Counted from the stretch's first letter, positions 6,423 through 14,556 are shown. The stretch: DNA of 32,103 nt from an uncultured beta proteobacterium (GCA_903914615.1 CAIWPS010000530.1:1-32103); one strand, 5' to 3'. Numbers and translations: made by a program. Notes: generated by a model from the letters alone, not told the origin.

Positions 6423-6430
6423 GAACGGCC

Positions 6431-6436
6431 ATTGTG
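6431..6436 (-). promoter_or_regulatory. Possible -10 of the TonB receptor/riboswitch transcript
   Basis: CACAAT on the minus strand, 26 bp before the aptamer's first conserved block, would place the transcript start just ahead of the 5' hairpin. No convincing -35 is seen, so this is tentative. Confidence 0.3.
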
Positions 6437-6517
6437 ACCGAAGGCCCGGGCCGACGTCGCCTTCTGCCGTAGTCTTGTGGCTTGCAGGCGCAGGCCTCGG
6501 CCACCCCGGAGACCGTG

Positions 6518-6907
6518 ATGCAGACCGTTCAACTCTACGCAGGCGTGCTGGGCCTGCTGTTCGTCGCGCTCAGCGTCCGGACGCTGAGACTGCGGCGGCG
6601 CATGCAGGTGGCCGTCGGCGATGGCGGCAACATCGTGATGCTGCGCGCCATGCGTGTGCATGCGAACTTTGCCGAGTACGTGCCGCTGTGTCTCGTGCTG
6701 CTCTACCTGCTGCAGTCGCAAGGAGCGGGCGCCCTGGTCCTCCACGTTCTCGGCACCGGCCTGGTGGCGGGCCGCCTGTCCCATGCCTATGGTGTCAGCG
6801 GGGAACCCGAGAATTTTCGTTTTCGCGTCGTCGGCATGGCCTTGACACTCGGCGTGCTCGTCAGCGCGAGTGTGGGTCTGCTGGTCGGGGCGGCCAGGGC
6901 CCACTGA
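6518..6907 (+). CDS. MAPEG-family membrane protein
   Basis: A 129-aa integral membrane protein starting at ATG 6518, which has a GGAG ribosome-binding site 7 nt upstream. The longer TTG start of the ORF track is less likely. Four hydrophobic segments are visible (VQLYAGVLGLLFVALSV, YVPLCLVLLYLLQ, the region around VLHVLGTGLVAGRL, and ALTLGVLVSASVGLLVG). The block RAMRVHANFAEYVP is the signature of the MAPEG family (glutathione/eicosanoid-type membrane proteins). Bacterial members may have glutathione transferase or peroxidase activity, but the substrate is unknown. It is transcribed away from the TonB receptor and faces the ferredoxin reductase gene tail to tail. Confidence 0.85.
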   Translation: MQTVQLYAGVLGLLFVALSVRTLRLRRRMQVAVGDGGNIVMLRAMRVHANFAEYVPLCLVLLYLLQSQGAGALVLHVLGTGLVAGRLSHAYGVSGEPENFRFRVVGMALTLGVLVSASVGLLVGAARAH

Positions 6908-6909
6908 GT

Positions 6910-6937
6910 CGACCCGCAGCCTCTGGCCGGCGGGTCG
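6910..6937. terminator. Hairpin between convergent genes
   Basis: CGACCCGC and GCGGGTCG are perfect 8-bp arms with a 12-nt loop, starting 2 bp after the MAPEG stop and lying 51 bp before the ferredoxin reductase stop on the other strand. There is no T-run on either side, so it could be a weak bidirectional terminator or an mRNA-end stabiliser. Confidence 0.4.
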
Positions 6938-6988
6938 CTGACCAGGCCCGGGCTTGGAGGGCGAGGTGCTGAATCGCGGGTGCGCGCG

Positions 6989-8089
6989 CTAGTCGAAGAC
7001 CGGTGACTCCACGCCCAGCACCTTGTGAAGCTTGGGGCTGGTGGTGGTGTACTGCAGCAGCACGCGCTTGTCGGGGAAGACGTAGGGCGAGGCGCCGAAG
7101 GCGGCCAGTGCGGCCTCGTGGAAGCCCGACAGGATGAGCTTCTTCTTGCCCGGGTAGATGTTGACGTCGCCGACGGCGAAGATGCCGGGGATGCTGGTTT
7201 CGAACTTCTCGGTGTCGACGACGATCTGCTTGCGCTCCAGCGCAAGGCCCCATTCGGCGATGGGCCCGAGCTTGGGGCTGAGGCCGAAGAACACCAGCAG
7301 CAGGTCCAGCGGCAGCACGCGCGTGACGCCATCGGCGCCCGTGAGCTTCAGCCGCGTCAGCCGGCCGGCGTCTTCCTCGAAGCCGGTGACCTGGCCGACG
7401 ACGAACTGCATCTCGTAGGCCTCGCACAGGTCGCGCATCTTCTGCACGCTGGCCGGCGCAGCGCGGAAGGCATCGCGGCGGTGCACCAGGATCACGCTCT
7501 CGGCCTTGTGCGGCCCGTCCTGCGCGAAGTTCAGCGCCCAGTCCAGCGCCGAGTCGCCGCCGCCCACGATGACCAGGTTCCGGCCCGCGAACTGCGCCGG
7601 CTGCTTGACGCGGTAGAACAGCTGCGTGTCCAGGAAGCGCTCGATGCCATCGACCTTCAGCGTGCGCGGCTGGAACGAGCCCACGCCGCCGGCGATGAAA
7701 ACCGTCTTGGTCAGGAACTGCGTGCCCTTGGAGGTCTCGACGAAGAAGCGGCCGTCGTCGCGCCGCTGCACCGCCGTGACTTCCTGGCCCAGGTGAAAGG
7801 TGGCGCCGAAGGGCTCGATCTGCTTGAGCAGGCTGTTCGTGAGTTCCTGGCCCGTGCAGACCGGCACGGCCGGGATGTCGTAGATGGGCTTGTCGGGGTA
7901 GAGCTCGACGCACTGGCCGCCGGGGTAGGCCAGGCTGTCGACGATGTGGGCCTTGATCTCCAGCAGGCCGAGTTCGAACACCTGGAACAGCCCGACCGGC
8001 CCGGCGCCGACGATCACGGCGTCGGTTTCGACCGGCGTGTCGTGGCGGTTCGCGGTGGCGGTGATGGCCGGGTCGAGGTCGTGCTTCAT
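6989..8089 (-). CDS. Ferredoxin--NADP+ reductase, thioredoxin-reductase-like type
   Basis: A 366-aa flavoprotein with the FAD-binding GAGPVGLF motif near the N-terminus (about residue 28), the NAD(P)H-binding GGGDSALD motif near 178, and the second FAD motif FAVGDVN near 310. It has the layout of thioredoxin reductase but lacks the CxxC active-site pair, which marks the TrxR-like ferredoxin reductases of Bacillus and many Betaproteobacteria. It would move electrons between NADPH and ferredoxin in the cytosol (EC 1.18.1.2). It starts 7 bp after the fdxA stop, so the two are co-transcribed and FdxA is the obvious partner. The pair lies just downstream of the sulfate-assimilation operon on the same strand. 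Confidence 0.88.
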   Translation of the reverse strand: MKHDLDPAITATANRHDTPVETDAVIVGAGPVGLFQVFELGLLEIKAHIVDSLAYPGGQCVELYPDKPIYDIPAVPVCTGQELTNSLLKQIEPFGATFHLGQEVTAVQRRDDGRFFVETSKGTQFLTKTVFIAGGVGSFQPRTLKVDGIERFLDTQLFYRVKQPAQFAGRNLVIVGGGDSALDWALNFAQDGPHKAESVILVHRRDAFRAAPASVQKMRDLCEAYEMQFVVGQVTGFEEDAGRLTRLKLTGADGVTRVLPLDLLLVFFGLSPKLGPIAEWGLALERKQIVVDTEKFETSIPGIFAVGDVNIYPGKKKLILSGFHEAALAAFGASPYVFPDKRVLLQYTTTSPKLHKVLGVESPVFD

Positions 8090-8096
8090 GCGGCGC

Positions 8097-8420
8097 TCAG
8101 CGGGCCAGCTGGTCGAGCTTGTCCTTCACGTCCTTCCAGGCGTCGGCGTCGGCCAGGGCCGGCTTGCGCTTGGTGATGCTGGGCCAGTTGCGCGACAGGT
8201 CGGCGTTGAGCTTGATGAACTTCAGCTGCTCGGTGGGCACGTCTTCCTCGGGCAGGATGGCATTGACCGGGCATTCGGGAATGCACACCGCGCAGTCGAT
8301 GCATTCGTCAGGGTCGATGACCAGCATGTTGGGCCCCTCGCGGAAGCAATCCACGGGGCAGACATCCACGCAGTCGGTGTACTTGCAGCGGATGCACGAT
8401 TCGAGAACAACGTGGGTCAT
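8097..8420 (-). CDS. fdxA: 7Fe ferredoxin FdxA
   Basis: A 107-aa ferredoxin. [17 protein letters not shown] near the N-terminus and [13 protein letters not shown] at about residues 39-51 provide the ligands for one [3Fe-4S] and one [4Fe-4S] cluster. The C-terminal tail ([19 protein letters not shown]) is typical of the FdxA group. It is a cytosolic low-potential electron carrier. It precedes the ferredoxin reductase gene by 7 bp, and the two form a redox pair. The upstream spacer to cobA contains a GC hairpin and a promoter-like TAAAAT, so it probably has its own promoter. Confidence 0.94.
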   Translation of the reverse strand: MTHVVLESCIRCKYTDCVDVCPVDCFREGPNMLVIDPDECIDCAVCIPECPVNAILPEEDVPTEQLKFIKLNADLSRNWPSITKRKPALADADAWKDVKDKLDQLAR

Positions 8421-8451
8421 GGGAGCAGGCTCGGTGGGATGACACGCAGAC

Positions 8452-8466
8452 GGGGCCGATGGCCCC
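8452..8466. other. Hairpin in cobA-fdxA spacer
   Basis: GGGGCC-GAT-GGCCCC forms a perfect 6-bp GC stem in the leader of fdxA, 21 bp after the cobA stop on the minus strand. No T-run follows. It may weakly separate the sulfur operon from fdxA-fnr or shape the fdxA leader. Confidence 0.4.
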
Positions 8467-8483
8467 GGCTACACCAACCCACG

Positions 8484-8489
8484 ATTTTA
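8484..8489 (-). promoter_or_regulatory. Possible -10 of the fdxA promoter
   Basis: TAAAAT on the minus strand (CGTAAAATCG) overlaps the cobA stop codon, 63 bp before the fdxA ATG. A matching -35 is weak, so confidence is modest. Confidence 0.4.
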
Positions 8490-9281
8490 CGTTGCGCAGG
8501 CGGGGGCCCGGGCTTGCGCGGGCTCAAGCCCAGGGGTCTTTGCCGGCGCGGCGAGGGCTTGTGCCCCGGCGCCAACGGTCACCACCGTGGGACGGCCTGC
8601 ATGCAGCACCGCGGCCGCACCCAGGTCGGCCAGCCGGTGGTCGCTGGCCAGGCGGTCGGGCCAGCCGGCGCGCGAGACCACGCACACCGCTGCGTCGGCA
8701 GGCCAGCCGGACTGGCGCAACTTGCGGCCCAAGGCGCCGAGCTGGCGGCCGGCCATGTAGAAGACTTCGGTGTCGGCGTGCCGGCCGGCCTGCAGTTGGC
8801 CCTGCTGGGTCATCGCGGTGGCCAGGCTGACGCTGCGGCCGCTGCCGCGGCGGGTGAGCGGGCGCTGCGTGTCGGCGGCCGCGGCGATGGCCGCGGTGAC
8901 GCCGGGCACCACCTCGCATTCGATGCCGGCGGCAGCCAGCGCCTGCAGCTCTTCTTCCAGGCGGCCGAAGATGCTGGGGTCGCCGCCCTTCAGCCGCACC
9001 ACGACGCGATGCTGGCGCGCGCAGCGCACCAGCAAGGCATCGATGGTGGCCTGGTCGGTGCTGGCGCGAGCCGGTCGCCCATCGGGCCCCGGCGAAGCTG
9101 AGAAACCGCGCTTGCCGACGTCGAGCCAGCGCGCCTGCGGCGCGAGCTCGCGCAGCGCGGGGTCGGTGAGGGCGTCGAACAGCACCACCTCGGCCTGCCC
9201 CAGCCAGTGCGCCCCGCGCAGGGTGATGAGGTCGGCGGCCCCCGGGCCGGCGCCGACGAAGACGACACGACCCGGCTTCAT
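8487..9281 (-). CDS. cobA: Uroporphyrinogen-III C-methyltransferase (SUMT)
   Basis: A 264-aa methyltransferase. The N-terminal VVFVGAGPGAADLITLRG loop, VVRLKGGDPSIFGR near residue 95, and VVPGVTAAIAAAA are the SAM-binding and signature motifs of SUMT. It adds two methyl groups to uroporphyrinogen III to give precorrin-2, the precursor of siroheme (and of B12). It is the single-domain form, without the CysG dehydrogenase/ferrochelatase half, which must be supplied elsewhere. It overlaps cysN by 4 nt (ATGA), so its task here is siroheme supply for the CysI sulfite reductase of the same operon. The C-terminal Ala/Pro-rich tail of about 20 residues is not conserved. Confidence 0.95.
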   Translation of the reverse strand: MKPGRVVFVGAGPGAADLITLRGAHWLGQAEVVLFDALTDPALRELAPQARWLDVGKRGFSASPGPDGRPARASTDQATIDALLVRCARQHRVVVRLKGGDPSIFGRLEEELQALAAAGIECEVVPGVTAAIAAAADTQRPLTRRGSGRSVSLATAMTQQGQLQAGRHADTEVFYMAGRQLGALGRKLRQSGWPADAAVCVVSRAGWPDRLASDHRLADLGAAAVLHAGRPTVVTVGAGAQALAAPAKTPGLEPAQARAPACAT

Positions 9282-10582
9282 GCCGCGTCGGCCACTGCTT
9301 TCACCAGCAGCGCGCCGCTGGTGCGGTGGCTGGCCGGGTCGACGACGATGAGCGCGCCGCCGACGCGGTTGCGGGTGTAGGGCGCCAGCGGCAGCGGCTG
9401 CTGCAGCTCGAACACGACCTCGCCGATGTCGTTGACGGCCAGGGTCTGGGCGGCGGCAGGCTGCAGGGTGTGGATGTCCAGCCGGTGCGTGATCGCCGCC
9501 AGCCGTGCCTGCACCCAGCGGTTGCCGTGGCGCACCCAGTACTTGCGGCCCGGCGTGGCGGGCTCGGTGTCCAGCCAGGCCAGCGTGGCGCTGAAGCGGC
9601 GCGCCGGCGCCAGCGTGCCGGGCGCGGACAGCCAGTCGCCGCGCGAGACGTCAAGCTGGCGGTCCAGCACCACGCCGGCCGACTGCCCCGCCGTGGCCGC
9701 CGCGATGGCGCTGCCGGCGCGCCGCAGCGCCGTCACCCTGGCGCGCTCGCCGCTGGGGAAGACCTGCAGCGCATCGCCCACCCGCACCTGCCCCTGCGCG
9801 ATGCGCCCCCACAGCACGCGCGGCTGCTCGCCCACGCCGGGGCCGGCGGAAGTCTCGCGGGCCACGTACTGCACGGGCAGGCTGAAGGGGGCGTCGGTTC
9901 GTTCCTGCGCCGTCGGCAGGCCTTCGAGGATCTGCAGCAGCGTCGGCCCGTGGTACCAGGCCACGTCCATCGGCGTCGTCACGTTGTCGCCGCGCAGCGC
10001 CGACACCGGCACGATGCCAGCCGGCACGACGCCCGCTTCGGCCGCAAACGCCGACAGCGCCGAGGCGACGGCGCCGAAGGCCGGCCCGGGGTCGGCGACG
10101 GCGTCGAGCTTGTTGACGGCGAAGACGATGCTGGGCACGCGCAGCAGCTGCGCCAGCAGGGTGTGCCGGCGCGTCTGCGGCAGCAGTTGCAGCGGCCGTG
10201 CCGCCAGGTCGAGCTTGGTGATGTCCACCAGCACCACCGCGGCGTCGCTGCCCGCAGCCGCGGTGACCATGTTGCGCGTGTACTGCTCGTGGCCGGGCGC
10301 GTCGGCGATGATGAACTTGCGCTGCGGCGTCGCGAAGTAGCGGTAGGCGACGTCGATGGTGATGCCCTGCTCGCGCTCGGCCTCCAGGCCGTCGGTGAGC
10401 AGGCTGAGGTCGATGGGTGCGCCCGCGGCGCGCACATGCAGGTGGTCGAGCTGGTCGGCCAGGATGGCGCGGCTGTCGAACAGCAGGCGGCCGATGAGCG
10501 TGCTCTTGCCGTCGTCGACGCTGCCGGCGGTCAGGAAGCGCAGCGCCTTGTGCGGGAACTGGGGCTGGGGCAGGGCAGACAT
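9278..10582 (-). CDS. cysN: Sulfate adenylyltransferase subunit 1 (GTPase subunit)
   Basis: A 434-aa protein starting MSALPQPQFPHKALRFLTAG. The GTPase motifs are clear: GSVDDGKSTLIGRLL (P-loop, about residue 21), DAPGHEQYTRNMVTAA (G3) and NKLD (G4). An EF-Tu-like beta-barrel tail follows. With CysD it makes adenosine phosphosulfate (APS) from sulfate and ATP, driven by GTP hydrolysis. No APS kinase (CysC) domain is fused to the C-terminus. It overlaps cysD by 1 nt (TGATG) upstream and cobA by 4 nt downstream. Lack of CysC fits the APS-reductase type of CysH in the operon. Confidence 0.96.
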   Translation of the reverse strand: MSALPQPQFPHKALRFLTAGSVDDGKSTLIGRLLFDSRAILADQLDHLHVRAAGAPIDLSLLTDGLEAEREQGITIDVAYRYFATPQRKFIIADAPGHEQYTRNMVTAAAGSDAAVVLVDITKLDLAARPLQLLPQTRRHTLLAQLLRVPSIVFAVNKLDAVADPGPAFGAVASALSAFAAEAGVVPAGIVPVSALRGDNVTTPMDVAWYHGPTLLQILEGLPTAQERTDAPFSLPVQYVARETSAGPGVGEQPRVLWGRIAQGQVRVGDALQVFPSGERARVTALRRAGSAIAAATAGQSAGVVLDRQLDVSRGDWLSAPGTLAPARRFSATLAWLDTEPATPGRKYWVRHGNRWVQARLAAITHRLDIHTLQPAAAQTLAVNDIGEVVFELQQPLPLAPYTRNRVGGALIVVDPASHRTSGALLVKAVADAA

Positions 10583-11541
10583 CAGAAATAGCCTTCCTTC
10601 TTGCGCCGTTCCATCGACGCGTCGGACGTGCGGTCGTCCATGCGCGTGGCGCCGCGCTCGCTGACGGTGACGGTCAGCGTCTCGGCGACGATCTCGACGG
10701 CGCTGGCGGCGTCGCTTTCCACCGGGCAGGTGCAGGTCATGTCACCGACGGTGCGAAAGCGCACCGGCAGTGTTTCCACGGTCTCGCCGGGCTGCACCGG
10801 CGTCACCGGCGTCACCGGCACCAGCAGGCCGCGGCGGCGCACGACCTCGCGCTCGTGGCTGTAGTACAGGCCCGGCAGCGGGATGCGCTCGCGCGCCAGG
10901 TAGAGCCAGACGTCGAGCTCGGTCCAGTTGCTGATGGGAAAGGCGCGGAAATGCTCGCCCGGCTTGATGCGGGTGTTGAACAGCGTCCACAGCTCGGGCC
11001 GCTGTTCCTTGGGCTGCCACTGGCCGAAGCTGTCGCGGTGGCTGAAGATGCGTTCCTTGGCGCGCGCCTTCTCCTCGTCGCGGCGGGCGCCGCCGATGAG
11101 GCAGTCGTAGCGGTGTTCCTCGATGGCCTCGAGCAGGGCCACGGTCTGGTGGCCGTTGCGCGATTCCAGCGGGTCGGCCAGGCGCACCGTGCCGCGGCGG
11201 ATGCTGTCCTCGACGCTGCCCACCACCAGCCGCTCGCCCATCTCGGCGACGCGGCGGTCGCGGAACTCGATCACCTCGGGGAAGTTGTGGCCGGTGTCCA
11301 CGTGCAGCAGCGGGAAGGGCAGCCGCCCCTGGAAGTCGCTGCCGACGGCATGCTGCTTGAAGGCCTTCTCGGCCAGGCGCAGCACCACGCAGGAATCCTT
11401 GCCGCCGCTGAACAGCAGCGCCGGCCGCTCGAAGCTGGCCGCCACCTCGCGCAGGATGAAGATCGCCTCCTCCTCCAGCCCGTCGAGGTGCTGGTGGTCC
11501 AGGCCGGGCAGCAGGTGTTCCAGGCTTGCGGGGGCGTTCAT
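10582..11541 (-). CDS. cysD: Sulfate adenylyltransferase subunit 2
   Basis: A 319-aa PP-loop ATP pyrophosphatase. LLFSGGKDSCVVLRLA (about residue 42) is the PP-loop, and HVDTGHNFPEVIEFRD and GGARRDEEKARAKER are classic CysD segments. The C-terminus ends RRKKEGYF, the family's usual tail. It forms APS together with CysN. It starts at the ATG overlapping the cysH stop (ATGA). The coding DNA has three 9-bp repeats (10795-10821) giving a VTPVTPVTPV stretch in a surface loop, an oddity without known effect. Confidence 0.96.
   Translation of the reverse strand: MNAPASLEHLLPGLDHQHLDGLEEEAIFILREVAASFERPALLFSGGKDSCVVLRLAEKAFKQHAVGSDFQGRLPFPLLHVDTGHNFPEVIEFRDRRVAEMGERLVVGSVEDSIRRGTVRLADPLESRNGHQTVALLEAIEEHRYDCLIGGARRDEEKARAKERIFSHRDSFGQWQPKEQRPELWTLFNTRIKPGEHFRAFPISNWTELDVWLYLARERIPLPGLYYSHEREVVRRRGLLVPVTPVTPVQPGETVETLPVRFRTVGDMTCTCPVESDAASAVEIVAETLTVTVSERGATRMDDRTSDASMERRKKEGYF
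10795..10821 (-). repeat. cysD: Three tandem 9-bp units inside cysD
   Basis: On the plus strand CACCGGCGT is repeated twice exactly and a third time as CACCGGCAC. In cysD this encodes repeated Thr-Pro-Val. The repeat keeps frame, so slippage would change length by three residues. Confidence 0.8.
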
Positions 11542-12278
11542 GCCGTCACTTCCTTGGTTTCAGGCCGGCCGACATGCAGGCCGCATTCCTTGGCGTCCTC
11601 GTTCTCCCACCACCAGCGGCCGGCGCGGAAGTCCTCACCCAGCGCCACGGCGCGGGTGCAGGGCTCGCAGCCGATGCTGGGGTAGAACTCGTCGTGCAGC
11701 GGGTTGGTCGGCACCTCGTGCAGGGCGATGTAATGCCAGACGTCGTTCCAGCTCCAGTCGGCCAGCGGGCTGAACTTGGCGCGGCCGTTGTCGTCGACGG
11801 CGCTGAAAGGTACTTCGGCTCGCGCGCCCGACTGTTCGCGCCGAAGCCCGGTGATCCAGGCCGTGCGGCCCTGCAGCGCGCGGCCGAGTGGCTCGACCTT
11901 GCGCAGCGCGCAGCAGGCCTTGCGCAGCTCGATGCTGCGGCGCATCGGCAGCTCGCCGTGGCGGGCGACGAAGTGCACCACCTGCTCGGGCACCGGCTGC
12001 CATGGCTCGATGGCCAGGCCGTAGTGAGCCTCGATGCGCGGGATGAGCGCCAGCGTCGGCGCCGGCAGCAGGCCGGTCTGCAGCGTGGCCAGCGCGATGG
12101 GCAGGCCATGGCGGGCGATGAGGTCGGTGAGCACCATGTCCTCGGCGCCCAGGCTGGTGGTGAAGACGACGCGGCCGCTGTGCTGCTCGGCGGCCTGCTG
12201 CAGCACCGCCAGTGCGTGCGCGACGCGTTCGTCGAAGCCCGGCGTGGCACGGGCGTAGAGCGCAATGGCACGGCTCAC
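11538..12278 (-). CDS. cysH: Adenylyl-sulfate (APS) reductase, iron-sulfur type
   Basis: A 246-aa reductase starting at GTG 12278, whose first bases overlap the stop of the DUF934 gene (GTGA). The longer ORF-track start runs through that gene. TTSLGAEDMVL is the nucleotide-binding motif. KACCALRKVEPL and IGCEPCTRAV supply the two cysteine pairs that bind [4Fe-4S], and ECGLH at the C-terminus carries the catalytic cysteine. In this family, the extra CC/CxxC pairs distinguish APS reductases from PAPS reductases. So it should reduce APS to sulfite with thioredoxin or glutathione, bypassing PAPS. Confidence 0.93.
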   Translation of the reverse strand: MSRAIALYARATPGFDERVAHALAVLQQAAEQHSGRVVFTTSLGAEDMVLTDLIARHGLPIALATLQTGLLPAPTLALIPRIEAHYGLAIEPWQPVPEQVVHFVARHGELPMRRSIELRKACCALRKVEPLGRALQGRTAWITGLRREQSGARAEVPFSAVDDNGRAKFSPLADWSWNDVWHYIALHEVPTNPLHDEFYPSIGCEPCTRAVALGEDFRAGRWWWENEDAKECGLHVGRPETKEVTA

Positions 12279-12652
12279 GGCAGCACCCCAGGTACCGCGG
12301 CGCTGCGTTCGGGCGGCACGGTCTGGTAGTGGGTGTCGAACCAGCCCAGCGCGCGTTGCGCCGTCTCGAGCTTCTGGTCGGCGCGCATCTGCACGGCGTC
12401 GAAGCCGCAGCGGCGCAGCAGCGGCAGCATGTCGGCCAGCACCTCGCCGGTGGCGTGGATTGCGCCGCCGTAGCGCAGGCGGCCGCGCAGCAGCACGGCC
12501 TGCGAATAGGCGCGGCCGTCGGTCCACTTCGGGAAGTGCAACACCACGGCGGCATGGCCGCGGATCTCGTCGGCGCGCGCCAGCACGTCGGCATCGTTGG
12601 GCAGTTGCAGCGCGTCCGCGGGCAGGCTGGCTTCGGGGGCGATGAATTGCAT
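12275..12652 (-). CDS. DUF934 protein of sulfate-assimilation operon
   Basis: A 125-aa protein starting MQFIAPEASLPADALQLPND at ATG 12652. Blocks VVLHFPKWTDGRAYSQAVLLRGRLRYGG, ATGEVLADMLPLLRRCGFDAVQMR and DQKLETAQRALGWF are characteristic of DUF934. Its function is unproven, but it is regularly found between sulfite reductase and cysH genes in Proteobacteria. It starts 10 bp after the cysI stop and overlaps cysH by 4 nt. It has no cysteine-rich motif or membrane segment. A helper role in sulfite reductase assembly or electron transfer is an inference from position only. Confidence 0.9.
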   Translation of the reverse strand: MQFIAPEASLPADALQLPNDADVLARADEIRGHAAVVLHFPKWTDGRAYSQAVLLRGRLRYGGAIHATGEVLADMLPLLRRCGFDAVQMRADQKLETAQRALGWFDTHYQTVPPERSAAVPGVLP

Positions 12653-12662
12653 GCGGTGCACC

Positions 12663-14375
12663 TCAGGCGGCCAAGGCGGTGGACCGCCGCACCGCGTCGG
12701 CGGCATGGCGGAAGGGCAGGGGGCCCAGGCGCCGCGAGGTGTCGATGAAGCGCTCGCCCAGCTGCCGTTCGCGCAGGTAGGTGCCGATGACGGCCTCGAT
12801 GACGTCGGGCACCTCGTCGGCGGCAAAGGAAGGGCCGATGACCTTGCCTGCCAGCGCCGGCCCGCTGAGGGCGCTGCCGTCGGCGCCGGCGACCGTCACC
12901 TGGTACCACTCGCTGCCGTCCTTGTCGACGCCCAGGATGCCGATGTGGCCGCTGTGGTGGTGGCCGCAGCTGTTGATGCAGCCGCTGATGTGGAGGTCGA
13001 TGTCGCCGATGTCGTGCAGCTCGTCGAGGTCGTCGAAGCGCTCGGCGATGGCGGCGGCGATGGGGATGGAACGCGCGTTGGCCAGCGCGCAGAGGTCGCC
13101 GCCGGGGCAGGCGATCATGTCGGTGAGCAGGCCGATGTTGGGCGTGGCGAAGCCGTCCTCGCGCGCCTGCAGCCACAGCGCGCGCAGCTCGCTCTCGGGC
13201 ACCCAGGGCAGCAACAGGTTCTGGTCGTGGCTGACGCGCAGTTCGCCCTGGCTGTAGCGCTCGGCCAGCGCGGCGGCAGCGTCCATCTGGTCGGCGGTGA
13301 CGTCGCCCGGCGGCAGCCCGGCGCGCTTGAGCGAGAGCGTCACCGCGCGGTAGCCGGCCAGCCGGTGCGGGTGCACGTTGCGCTGCAGCCAGCGCGTGTA
13401 GGCAGGCAGCGCGTCGCCGGCCGGGCGCGCCGCGGGTGGAGCCTCTGCAGTGACGGGGTCGACGAAGCCGGCGGCGACACGCGCCAGTTCACTTTCGGGC
13501 AGGACGGGCGTGGCCGGGTCCGCCAGCAGCGCTTCGAACTCGCGGTTCACGGCGTCGACGAAGCGCTGGCCTTCGGCCTTGACGAGGATCTTGATGCGCG
13601 CCTTGTACATGTTGTCGCGGCGGCCGTAGAGGTTGTAGACGCGCACCACGGCCTCGATGTAGACGAGGATCTGCTGCCAGGGCACGAAGTCGCGGAAGGG
13701 CGTGGCGATGACCGGCGTGCGGCCCATGCCGCCGCCCACGGCGACGCGAAAGCCGACTTCGCCCGCTGCGTTGCGGTGCAGGCGCAGGCCGATGTCGTGC
13801 CAGTCGGTGGCGGCGCGGTCCTCGCGCGCGCCGGTCACCGCGATCTTGAACTTGCGCGGCAGGAAGGCGAATTCCGGGTGCAGCGTGCTCCACTGGCGCA
13901 GCAGTTCGCAGTAGGGCCGGGGGTCGACTTCCTCGTCGGGCGCAATCCCGGCGAAAGCGTCGCTGGTGGTGTTGCGAATGCAGTTGCCGCTGGTTTGGAT
14001 GCCGTGCATGTCCACCGCGGCCAGCAGTTCCATGACGTCGGCCGAGCGCTCGAGCGGGATCCAGTTGAACTGCAGGTTCTGCCGTGTCGTGAAGTGGCCG
14101 AAGCCACCGCGCTCCGTCGCGGTGCCGGCGTCCTGCAGGTCGAACTCGCGCGCGATGCGGGCCAGCTGGCGCAGCTGGGTGCTGCTCAGCTCGCCGTAGG
14201 GCACGGCCACGCGCAGCATGGGTGCGTGGCGCTGCACGTACCAGCCGTTCTGCAGGCGCAGCGGGCGGAACTCCTCGCCGCCCAGCTCACCCGCCAGGTG
14301 GCGCTTCAACTGGTCGCGGTACTGCGCGGCGCGGGCGCGGACGAACTGGCGGTCGGATTCGTTGTAGCGGTACAT
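12663..14375 (-). CDS. cysI: Sulfite reductase hemoprotein (siroheme, 4Fe-4S)
   Basis: A 570-aa protein starting MYRYNESDRQFVRARAAQYRDQL at ATG 14375. The earlier ORF-track start adds 24 unconserved residues. The two ferredoxin-like repeats and FGHFTTRQNLQFNWIPL are clear. The siroheme-iron-sulfur ligands are ACPGGDLCALA and SGCINSCGHHHSGHIG in the second half. It reduces sulfite to sulfide by six electrons; a nitrite-reducing role is possible in the family but the operon argues for sulfite. The usual flavoprotein CysJ is missing, so electrons must come from a ferredoxin or another donor. It is the first gene of the operon, with a weakly defined promoter upstream and no visible Shine-Dalgarno. 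Confidence 0.94.
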   Translation of the reverse strand: MYRYNESDRQFVRARAAQYRDQLKRHLAGELGGEEFRPLRLQNGWYVQRHAPMLRVAVPYGELSSTQLRQLARIAREFDLQDAGTATERGGFGHFTTRQNLQFNWIPLERSADVMELLAAVDMHGIQTSGNCIRNTTSDAFAGIAPDEEVDPRPYCELLRQWSTLHPEFAFLPRKFKIAVTGAREDRAATDWHDIGLRLHRNAAGEVGFRVAVGGGMGRTPVIATPFRDFVPWQQILVYIEAVVRVYNLYGRRDNMYKARIKILVKAEGQRFVDAVNREFEALLADPATPVLPESELARVAAGFVDPVTAEAPPAARPAGDALPAYTRWLQRNVHPHRLAGYRAVTLSLKRAGLPPGDVTADQMDAAAALAERYSQGELRVSHDQNLLLPWVPESELRALWLQAREDGFATPNIGLLTDMIACPGGDLCALANARSIPIAAAIAERFDDLDELHDIGDIDLHISGCINSCGHHHSGHIGILGVDKDGSEWYQVTVAGADGSALSGPALAGKVIGPSFAADEVPDVIEAVIGTYLRERQLGERFIDTSRRLGPLPFRHAADAVRRSTALAA

Positions 14376-14491
14376 GCGATACGTGGAACTGGGGAACCGG
14401 CGGCAACGCGCGGCAGCGGGTCGGCGGCGCCGTCCCAGGCTGCGCAATGTAGGCGCACCGCCCCGGTCGAGGAACTACAAAGAAGTGCCTT

Positions 14492-14499
14492 GCATATGC
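14492..14499. promoter_or_regulatory. Palindrome in cysI/patatin divergent region
   Basis: GCATATGC is a perfect 8-bp palindrome about 120 bp upstream of cysI, in an AT-richer patch (GAACTACAAAGAAGTGCC, GAAGAATTAGC). A CysB-type LysR regulator would be expected to bind near here. I cannot match a defined consensus, so this is only a marker of the likely control region. Confidence 0.3.
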
Positions 14500-14545
14500 G
14501 TCTGAAGAATTAGCAGATGGCACCGTGCCGGCGGGCCGCGCTTCC

Positions 14546-14551
14546 TAGAAT
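14546..14551 (+). promoter_or_regulatory. -10 element of a probably leaderless promoter (patatin gene)
   Basis: TAGAAT ends 5 bp before the ATG at 14557, so transcription would start at or next to the A of the start codon. No Shine-Dalgarno is present. The -35 region is weak. Confidence 0.5.
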
Positions 14552-14556
14552 GCGCG

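Noticed and set aside
6989-8089. Thioredoxin reductase
   Set aside because: The fold and motifs are TrxR-like, but the CxxC redox pair is missing and the partner gene is fdxA, so ferredoxin reductase is the better call.
12597-14513. 638-aa plus-strand ORF opposite cysI/DUF934
   Set aside because: Antisense shadow; cysI on the other strand has all catalytic motifs and fits the operon.
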